Part shown: in pieces, positions 34,777 to 39,866 of the stretch | Position numbering within the stretch: position 1 is the stretch's first letter | Layout: the number at the start of each line of letters is the position of its first letter | Assembly (NCBI GenBank): GCA_949291375.1 | Contig: CASEVI010000008.1 | Coordinates: forward strand, 1 to 39,866 | DNA: 39,866 bases | Direction: 5' to 3' | Source of the DNA: an uncultured bacterium | Lineage (GTDB): Bacteria; Bacillota_I; Bacilli_A; RFN20; CAG-826 | Notes under the pieces: model-generated | Seen by the model: only the letters and a program-made list of their open reading frames with translations | Database searches by the model: none | What the model was told of the DNA's origin: nothing | Made by a program: the position numbers and the translations under genes

Positions 34777-36525
34777 ATGAAAAAAATAATATTAATTATA
34801 TCTGGAATCTTATTAACTCTATCTTCTTTAGCTTCTTGTGTAAATACTCCGAAGGTAGAAGAAGAAAAAACTTTTAAGGTTACGTGGAAAAATGAAGATG
34901 GGTCCATTCTAGAGGTTGACTTTAATGTTAAAGAAGGAGAATTACCATCTTTTGATGGAGAAACTCCATCAAAAGATAATGATGAATATTATTCTTATTC
35001 TTTTAAAGGATGGAATAAAGAACTAGAACCAGTTTATAGTGATATAACTTATATCGCTCAATATGAAAAGATAGAATTAGTTTATACCGTTACTTGGGAA
35101 AATTATGATGGAACTATCTTAGAAGTTGATGAAAATGTTAAAAAAGGAAGCATACCTGAATATAATGGGAAAATACCTATTAGAGAAAGTGATTTTTATG
35201 AATACACGTTTATTGGGTGGGATTCTTCTTTAAATCCAATTACAAAAGATACAATTTTTAAAGCACAATATTCACAGACCGAGGCGTCTTATTCTATAAA
35301 ATATGTTGATTATGATGGAACTATTATTAAAGAATATAATGATATTAATTATGGTGAACACGCATTATACTATGGTGATTTACCCTCAAGAAAATCAGAT
35401 TCTAAATATCATTATAATTTTGTAGGTTGGTCTCCTAATGTAACTGAGGTAAGAGAAAATAAAATTTATGAAGCTTTATATGAAGCAATACCTCTTTCTG
35501 AATATAAACCTTACAATAAAGATAACTATTTATCTAGAATTCCAACTAAAGATAATGGCCAAATTTTTTTATATGGAGAATTTCACGACGATTATTTGAT
35601 TTTGCAAGCTCAATTAGAAGCCTGGGATCTTTATTATAAAAAATATGGAATGAGAGATTTTTTTATTGAAAGAAATTCAATTTTTGCTAGTCAATTAAAT
35701 ACGTATATAAGTGGTAAAAATGAAAAGTTGTTAGATGGCCTGTATAATAGAGGTGCACTGGGTACAGTAGGCAAAGATTTCGTTTATAATTTTTATAAAA
35801 CTTTTAAAGATAAATATCCAGAAACAGTTTTCCATGGAGTTGATTCAGTAAGCGGCGGTATTGGAAATCAAGATCCTAACGATTATATTGATACGCTAAT
35901 AGATAGAAACGAAATTAATCCTGAAATAAAGGGAATTGCTTTAGAAGATTTATCAAACAACGAAATATATAGAACTCTAAATGATGAGGAAAGTGCAGAA
36001 TTTCGCGAAAGTAAAATGGCAGAAAGATTTGTTGAGGAATTAGAGAGAATCGATTATGCAAATTGTATGGGGGCATTTGGTACAAATCACACTTATACAC
36101 ATATGCTGAACTTGTATGGTCAACCTTTTTTAGGCAATCGTTTGTATCATATTTTTGGAGAAAATGTTTATTATGAAGATTTATCTGACACCGTTTATGG
36201 AGGAACAAAGCTTATTAAAATGAAAATTGGTTCAAAAACCTATGATGTATATGATGGTCATAAAAGATATTTAAGTTCCTTTTCTGAACTTGGCGATTAT
36301 GATGCTTGGCATATTTACTTTATTGCAAACAATGATGATTGCTTTGATTTCATTAATTATCCATTAACTGGTGTTAAAATAGATAGATCTAGATTGCCAG
36401 TCAATCAAGCATATGATTATCAAATCTATATTATAGATTTTTATAAAAACGAAGAGTTTAAAATTAGAAAATATTATAGATCTGATTCCGATCATTCGCT
36501 TATAGCCCATGAATTTATAATTTAA
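34777..36525 (+). CDS. Lipoprotein with three InlB-type repeats and a possible EreA/ChaN/TraB-like domain
   Basis: The 582-residue protein has a lipobox (LASC, Cys21) and three tandem Listeria-Bacteroides-type repeats of about 66 residues (about 33-97, 98-163, 168-233), each with the V-T/K-W/Y-x2-(Y/E)DG start, a middle FxGW and a closing AxY. The C-terminal 340 residues open with FLYGEFHDDYLILQAQLEAW. They also contain FFIERN and later CMGAFGTNHTYTH. GE-x-H, a following acidic residue and G-x2-H are the spaced motifs of the EreA/ChaN/TraB/TIKI-type fold, so a surface hydrolase is possible. This is motif-level inference. It lies right after the small membrane gene. Confidence 0.7.
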   Translation: MKKIILIISGILLTLSSLASCVNTPKVEEEKTFKVTWKNEDGSILEVDFNVKEGELPSFDGETPSKDNDEYYSYSFKGWNKELEPVYSDITYIAQYEKIELVYTVTWENYDGTILEVDENVKKGSIPEYNGKIPIRESDFYEYTFIGWDSSLNPITKDTIFKAQYSQTEASYSIKYVDYDGTIIKEYNDINYGEHALYYGDLPSRKSDSKYHYNFVGWSPNVTEVRENKIYEALYEAIPLSEYKPYNKDNYLSRIPTKDNGQIFLYGEFHDDYLILQAQLEAWDLYYKKYGMRDFFIERNSIFASQLNTYISGKNEKLLDGLYNRGALGTVGKDFVYNFYKTFKDKYPETVFHGVDSVSGGIGNQDPNDYIDTLIDRNEINPEIKGIALEDLSNNEIYRTLNDEESAEFRESKMAERFVEELERIDYANCMGAFGTNHTYTHMLNLYGQPFLGNRLYHIFGENVYYEDLSDTVYGGTKLIKMKIGSKTYDVYDGHKRYLSSFSELGDYDAWHIYFIANNDDCFDFINYPLTGVKIDRSRLPVNQAYDYQIYIIDFYKNEEFKIRKYYRSDSDHSLIAHEFII

Positions 36526-36535
36526 AAATTTCATT

Positions 36536-36563
36536 TTGTCTATAAATCCCTTTACAATATAAT
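36536..36563 (+). promoter_or_regulatory. Promoter overlapping an apparent ATG
   Basis: TTGTCT (36536-36541) and a perfect TATAAT (36558-36563) are 16 bp apart. The -10 box contains the first two bases of the ATG at 36562. Transcription should begin near 36570, beyond that ATG. Confidence 0.65.
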
Positions 36564-36603
36564 GGAACCGTTATATAATAAAGTTAACGGAGGAGGTGAT
36601 TGT

Positions 36604-36777
36604 ATAGTTACTAAAGCCCAGTTAAGGGCAACTGCTAAATATGAGAAGAATAACTATAAATCATATCATTTTAGATTAAGAAACGATGTTGATAGGTTAT
36701 TAATTGAATATTTAGATTCAATAGAGAATAAAAATGAATACTTTAAAAATCTAGTTAAAAAAGATTTAGAAAAGTAA
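36604..36777 (+). CDS. Small RHH-like DNA-binding protein with probable AUA start
   Basis: Translation from ATA 36604 gives a 58-residue protein beginning (M)VTKAQLRATAKYEKNNYKS. This resembles the Arc/ribbon-helix-helix-like small proteins common on Bacillota mobile elements, which start M-A/V-T-x-A-Q. AGGAGG (36591-36596) lies 7 bases before ATA, ideal spacing. An in-frame ATG at 36562 would add 14 unrelated residues, but it has no ribosome site and overlaps the predicted -10 box. It likely regulates transcription in the island's control region. Confidence 0.65.
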   Translation: MVTKAQLRATAKYEKNNYKSYHFRLRNDVDRLLIEYLDSIENKNEYFKNLVKKDLEK

Positions 36778-36815
36778 AAAAGAGCCCCCTAAACTTGCAG
36801 GTAAAAAGGACTCTA

Positions 36816-36835
36816 CAAGAATAAATCTTGTTTTT
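36816..36835 (+). terminator. Weak terminator after RHH-like gene
   Basis: CAAGA-ATAAA-TCTTG is followed by five Ts. Upstream, AGAGCC (36781) can pair imperfectly with GGACTCT (36808), so the 36781-36835 stretch may fold as a unit. Confidence 0.5.
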
Positions 36836-36878
36836 ATATTCTATCATTGAAAGTCAATATAAGTAACTAATAATTAAA

Positions 36879-37166
36879 ATGGTAAATTATAAAATTCTCT
36901 CTTTAATAAGAAAAGAAAGAAATTTAAAAGCTAAAGATGTAGCAAAACTTTTAAATATTGATCCTACAACTTTAAGTTCTTATGAAAGAGGAATAAATGA
37001 ACCACCAATTGATACATTAGCTAAATTAGTGAAAATTTATAATGTATCAATTGATTATTTAGTATTAGGTAATAGAGATGAAATAACTATTTCATCTCAA
37101 GAATTTAATAACTTAATAAAAATAGGTGAGTTTATTTTAAAGTTAAAGAAAAAACATATTAACTAA
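36879..37166 (+). CDS. XRE-family HTH regulator, array member 1
   Basis: The 95-residue protein has a complete HTH_3 domain (residues 3-60; KAKDVAKLLNIDPTTLSSYE recognition region, then GINEPPIDTLAKLVKIYNVS) and a helical tail of 30 residues (ISSQEFNNLIKIGEFILKLK). Cro/CI-like regulators of this type control mobile-element genes. It heads a row of five same-strand paralogues that all begin M-x-NYK-x-L. No ribosome site is visible before its ATG. Confidence 0.85.
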   Translation: MVNYKILSLIRKERNLKAKDVAKLLNIDPTTLSSYERGINEPPIDTLAKLVKIYNVSIDYLVLGNRDEITISSQEFNNLIKIGEFILKLKKKHIN

Positions 37167-37205
37167 AAGACAATAAATATTTATTTTAAAAAGAGATTAT
37201 TTTTA

Positions 37206-37510
37206 ATGGTGAATTATAAAAATTTAAAAGAAATAAGAAAAAAAGAAAATCTTTCTGCTAAAGAAGTATCTAATAGAATTGGGGTTTCTTATAACACTTT
37301 AATGAATTATGAATCAGGTCTAAGAGAACCATCAATTGATATACTTTTAAATTTATCCAAAATATATAAAGTTAGTATTGATTATCTTGTTAGTGGGCAA
37401 GAATTTAAAATCATGTTAAAAATGAAGAAATTGAATCATTTTTAAAAATATTTAATTTTCTATTAAATGTATTTTTAAATTTAAATACTAAATTATCTTT
37501 TAAAGAGTAA
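37206..37510 (+). pseudogene. XRE-family HTH regulator, array member 2, frameshifted tail
   Basis: The HTH_3 domain (MVNYKNLKEIRKKENLSAKE, SNRIGVSYNTLMNYESG) is intact. A one-base shift near 37400-37415 replaces the helical tail, so the present frame stops at 37445 after 79 residues. In the correct frame the tail reads VKNEEIESFLKIFNFLLNVF and ends at TAA 37508-37510, matching the tail pattern of the other members. The truncated product might still bind DNA. Confidence 0.75.
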
Positions 37511-37521
37511 AGAGGTAAAAA

Positions 37522-37836
37522 ATGGAAAATTACAAGATATTAAAAGAATTAAGATTAAAGAAAAATTTAAAATCTAAAGATGTTGCTAAACAATTAAATT
37601 TTTCTCAATCATTAATGAGTGAATATGAAAATGGCGTTTATGAGCCATCTATAGACACTTTAATAAAAATGGCCGGGATATATGGTGTAAGTTTAAATTA
37701 TCTACTTTTAAAAGAAGATAAAAGTATTACTTTCACCAATGAAGAAATAGATATAATTGAAAAATTTGCTTTCGTTTTAATTGATAAATTACAGTTACTT
37801 AAAATTAAGGAGAAAATAACTAATGAAGAATTATAA
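37522..37836 (+). CDS. XRE-family HTH regulator, array member 3
   Basis: The 104-residue protein has the HTH_3 core (SKDVAKQLNFSQSLMSEYEN, GVYEPSIDTLIKMAGIYGVS) and a hydrophobic helical tail (SITFTNEEIDIIEKFAFVLI). AGAGGTAAAAA precedes the ATG. Its last four codons and stop (NEEL) overlap the first five codons of member 4 by 14 bases. Confidence 0.88.
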   Translation: MENYKILKELRLKKNLKSKDVAKQLNFSQSLMSEYENGVYEPSIDTLIKMAGIYGVSLNYLLLKEDKSITFTNEEIDIIEKFAFVLIDKLQLLKIKEKITNEEL

Positions 37837-38140
37837 AATACTAGCTAAATTAAGAAAAAAACAAAAACTAACAGCTAAGGAAGTTGCAGAAAAACTAAAT
37901 TTTGATAATTCAACTATTAGCTGTTATGAAAGAGGAAAAGCTGAGCCATCAATCGATGTTTTAGCAAAACTAGCTCAAATGTTTCATGTTAGTTTAGACT
38001 TTATTGTTAATGGCGAAGGAAAGCAAATAACTTTAAGTGAAGATGATATAAATCTACTTATTCAATTTAATATTTTTCTTTCAAGAGTCTGTATGTGTTT
38101 AAAAACAAATAAGGGAGCAGAAATAAATGAAGAATTATAA
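37823..38140 (+). CDS. XRE-family HTH regulator, array member 4
   Basis: The 105-residue protein has HTH_3 (TAKEVAEKLNFDNSTISCYE, GKAEPSIDVLAKLAQMFHVS) and a tail starting QITLSEDDINLLIQFNIFLS. Its start lies in the end of member 3, with AAGGAG just upstream inside that gene, and its NEEL end overlaps member 5. The overlap sequence ATGAAGAATTATAA is identical at both junctions, so translation of members 3-5 should be coupled. Confidence 0.9.
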   Translation: MKNYKILAKLRKKQKLTAKEVAEKLNFDNSTISCYERGKAEPSIDVLAKLAQMFHVSLDFIVNGEGKQITLSEDDINLLIQFNIFLSRVCMCLKTNKGAEINEEL

Positions 38141-38438
38141 GATGTTATCTGAAATAAGAATAGCAAGAGGATTTAGCGCTAAAGATGTTGCTAAACTGAT
38201 CAATGTTGCACCTAATACTTTAAGTCAATATGAAAATGGTGTTTGTGAACCATCGATTGATACTCTTGCTAAGCTTGCCGAAATTTATAACGTAAATATT
38301 GAAAATATTGTTATACCTAATGATGACTCAATTTTATTAACAAAAAATGAATACGAAGAATTAAAAGCTTTTAAGATGTATTTTGTTTTAAAAATGAAAT
38401 GCTATAACAAAATAAAGAAAGAATATTTTTCTGATTAA
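38127..38438 (+). CDS. XRE-family HTH regulator, array member 5
   Basis: The 103-residue protein has HTH_3 (SAKDVAKLINVAPNTLSQYE, GVCEPSIDTLAKLAEIYNVN) and a tail starting SILLTKNEYEELKAFKMYFV. AAGGGAGCAG lies upstream inside member 4. Its recognition helix differs from all the others, which suggests a different operator preference. It is followed after 13 bases by the small HTH gene. Confidence 0.9.
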   Translation: MKNYKMLSEIRIARGFSAKDVAKLINVAPNTLSQYENGVCEPSIDTLAKLAEIYNVNIENIVIPNDDSILLTKNEYEELKAFKMYFVLKMKCYNKIKKEYFSD

Positions 38439-38451
38439 TAGGAGGGAGCTT

Positions 38452-38721
38452 ATGATCACAATCGGAGAAGGAAGACATAGATATGTCGTTTATGAAAAAG
38501 AAGACAAAATAAAATTATTAGAAAAAGGAATTTGGACTATGGCACAATGTGCTGCATATCTTGGAGTCCCTACTTGGAAACTTACTCCAATATTCAAAAA
38601 GATTAAAGATAACCCGCCTTTTAAAAGATGCATTTATAGAGATGAATTACTAAAGTATTTCAACACATCTTGGGAAAAAGAAATTAATCTTTTAAAAGCA
38701 TTAGATGAATTAAAAAAATAA
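38452..38721 (+). CDS. Small HTH protein, possibly excisionase-like
   Basis: The 89-residue protein has a central predicted HTH (EKGIWTMAQCAAYLGVPTWK) followed by a wing-like segment (CIYRDELLKYFNT) that resembles MerR/excisionase-type domains. It ends LLKALDELKK. A strong AGGAGGGAG ribosome site lies before the ATG. Its position as the last gene before the right repeat, beside XRE regulators, is where excisionase genes usually sit, but no integrase follows. The function is inferred from this context. Confidence 0.65.
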   Translation: MITIGEGRHRYVVYEKEDKIKLLEKGIWTMAQCAAYLGVPTWKLTPIFKKIKDNPPFKRCIYRDELLKYFNTSWEKEINLLKALDELKK

Positions 38722-38727
38722 AGAAGA

Positions 38728-38749
38728 ATTTTCGTAGCATTTTCGTAGC
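38728..38749 (+). repeat. Two tandem 11-bp repeats
   Basis: ATTTTCGTAGC occurs twice without a spacer, 7 bases after the excisionase-like gene and about 110 bases before the right repeat. It could be an arm-type recombinase site or the trace of a lost integrase gene. Confidence 0.75.
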
Positions 38750-38856
38750 ATCATAAGGATAAAACAATTATTAATAAATGAAAGTAAATTTAAAAAAACG
38801 CATAAAATTCGATAATTTATTTTTATTTGATAGTTATTAAATAGCTATAGGGTATC

Positions 38857-38983
38857 CCGGCAGAAGGCACCAAATATAAAAAATATCGAATATTTTCGCG
38901 AAATATTCGTTTAGATATATAAGTAAGGTAGGACATTTGAGTCCTATTTTTTTATGACTTAGTAGTTTTTGGCGTCCGCCACG
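38857..38983 (+). repeat. 127-bp direct repeat, right copy (putative attR)
   Basis: This is a copy of 26052-26178 with one base difference (T at 38884). It carries the last 16 bases of tRNA-Thr, including the CCA, without the rest of the tRNA. The sequence then continues with a second CCGCCACG and the IS66-type element. Confidence 0.93.
38929..38953 (+). terminator. Orphan copy of the tRNA terminator
   Basis: The same TAGGAC/GTCCTA stem and T7 tract as at 26124-26148 occurs inside the right repeat, with no tRNA gene before it. Confidence 0.75.
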
Positions 38984-39002
38984 CCGCCACGAGAGTTCGA
39001 CC

Positions 39003-39866
39003 GTAAGCGTAAAATAAAAACCATACGAATTAATTCGAATTAACCGGCTTGATTTTCATATTTCCATGGTAAAAGTTCTTCGTAATTATCACAGCCGTTA
39101 TTAAGTTTCTTAATCAAATATGAAATATATTCTAAAGGATTTACGTTATGTGCTAATGAACTTTGAAGAATCGAAAAGAAAATTGCAGAACTCTCTGCCT
39201 CTTAGGCGGTATTTGAAAATAGAAAGTTTTTTCTGACAATAACAAAAGGTTTAATTGTTCTTTCTGAAATGCTATTACTTAAATCAATATGACCATTCTC
39301 TAGAAAGGTTTTAAAACCTTTTTTCTTTTTAAGATATAATCGATTTCAGAATAAAGCGCGGTTCCTTCTTTTGGTTTAGCATTTTCTAATTTATAAAATA
39401 TTTTATCTAAAACATAGAGGTAGGTTTTAATATTTCTACATTGTTTTATTTTTCCGGATCATATTTATTAATTTTAAATTTTCTTTCTTTTTCAAATAAT
39501 TTATCAATCAAGTCTTTAATTTCACGAGCTTTACTAATTTTTAATTGTTCGGAGCTAAGAGACTTTATGATTTCCGCCAATTTTCTTCTCGCATGAGCCC
39601 AACAATAAGCGTTGATAATTCCTTCTTGATTGGCATAGCCGCTATAAGCATGAGTCAATAAATAACCTTTGTAATTTTTTAAAAAATTGCTTACTTGTTT
39701 TCGCTCGCGAGTGTTGCAATGTTCATAAATATAAATAGGATGATCATAAAAAGTTGAAATGTAAACCCGAATATAAGATATAAGTTTATTAGAATTTAGA
39801 ACTTTTAAAGTAGTTTCATCAGCACAAATAACTTTTGCATTATTTTCCAAAAGCTTCTTTTTTAAA
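39003..39866 (-). mobile_element. IS66-type element, right-truncated by window
   Basis: GTAAGCG at 39003-39009 matches the typical terminal bases of IS66-family elements and lies 30 bases beyond the end of a transposase pseudogene read from the right. The other end is outside the window. Confidence 0.65.
39040..39866 (-). pseudogene. IS66-family transposase, broken and partial
   Basis: The minus strand encodes the catalytic region: VICADETTLKVL (first Asp), LTHAYSGYANQEGI, AYCWAHARRKLAEII, and the C-terminal block NPLEYISYLIKKLNNG then YEELLPWKYEN. In LTHAYSGY the second catalytic Asp of the family's T-D-x-Y-x-GY motif is His, a single G-to-C change. A TAA near 39205 and shifts between 39205 and 39446 further disable it. 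The N-terminal part lies outside the window. Confidence 0.85.

Larger units (their letters stand above)
26052..38983. mobile_element. 12.8-kb island bounded by tRNA-Thr-derived direct repeats
   Basis: Two 127-bp direct repeats 12,805 bp apart enclose accessory genes only: nuclease-like proteins, a dead IS, surface lipoprotein, RHH-like and XRE regulators and an excisionase-like HTH. Integration at a tRNA 3' end with regeneration of that end is the classic signature of tyrosine-recombinase elements. No integrase gene is recognisable inside, so the element may have lost it or may be moved in trans. Recombination between the repeats would excise a 12.8-kb circle and leave tRNA-Thr intact. Confidence 0.7.

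Noticed and set aside
35915-36208. Antisense open frame inside the lipoprotein gene
   Set aside because: The sense strand encodes a continuous lipoprotein with a signal peptide and motifs. The antisense frame has no ribosome site or recognisable domain.
36562-36603. ATG 36562 as the start of the RHH-like gene
   Set aside because: It overlaps the predicted -10 box and has no ribosome site, and the 14 added residues do not resemble family sequence. I prefer ATA 36604 but keep some doubt.
26052-38983. Integrated prophage
   Set aside because: No capsid, portal, terminase, tail or lysis gene is present. Regulators and tRNA-flanking repeats alone fit a small genomic island or satellite better.

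Overview
The window is very AT-rich bacterial DNA. It uses standard stop codons (TGA ends the ATPase gene at 3388), strong AGGAGG-type ribosome sites, an addB-addA recombination pair, an rplM-rpsI operon and lipoproteins with Bacillota-type lipoboxes. This fits an uncultured, probably gut-associated Bacillota/Bacilli lineage of the RF39/Erysipelotrichia type. The lineage is inferred from gene style; no marker gene here settles it.

Layout. Positions 1-5010 are a gene graveyard: two rearranged copies of a decayed AlbA_2/RecG-like ATP-binding regulator, shreds of other genes, and one intact AAA ATPase with DUF4143 (2045-3388) preceded by three exact repeats at 33-bp spacing. Positions 5208-11555 hold a YeeN-type YebC protein, two related tiny proteins, a membrane protein and a MarR-ABC-ABC exporter operon whose operator lies on its own promoter. 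A second DUF4143 ATPase (11718-13094) is broken but also keeps a 33-bp-spaced repeat upstream. Then come galU, a lipoprotein, small membrane and zinc-ribbon proteins, rplM-rpsI, a third decayed DUF4143 ATPase, addB-addA and a DUF362 protein. A tRNA-Ile/Val/Thr cluster ends the conserved part.

From 26052 to 38983 lies an island bounded by two 127-bp direct repeats that differ at one base. Each carries the 3' end of tRNA-Thr and its terminator; the offset is 12,805 bp. Cargo: an AlbA_2 fragment, a possible nuclease, a membrane-anchored Cys-rich protein paired with an unrecognised protein, a PD-(D/E)XK protein, a dead IS30-type element, a HEPN-like protein, a lipoprotein joining three Listeria-Bacteroides-type repeats to a possible EreA/ChaN/TraB-like domain, a small RHH-like gene that seems to start at AUA, five tandem XRE regulators and a small excisionase-like HTH protein. 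No integrase gene is visible. A decayed IS66-type element starts at 39003 and runs off the window.

How the parts work together: housekeeping genes (translation, AddAB repair, UDP-glucose synthesis) are interleaved with accessory DNA that decays mainly by nonsense changes and one-base losses in T runs. The most promising unfamiliar items are the overlapping XRE array inside the tRNA-bounded island, the 33-bp-spaced repeats before DUF4143 ATPases, and several perfect inverted repeats inside coding sequence.
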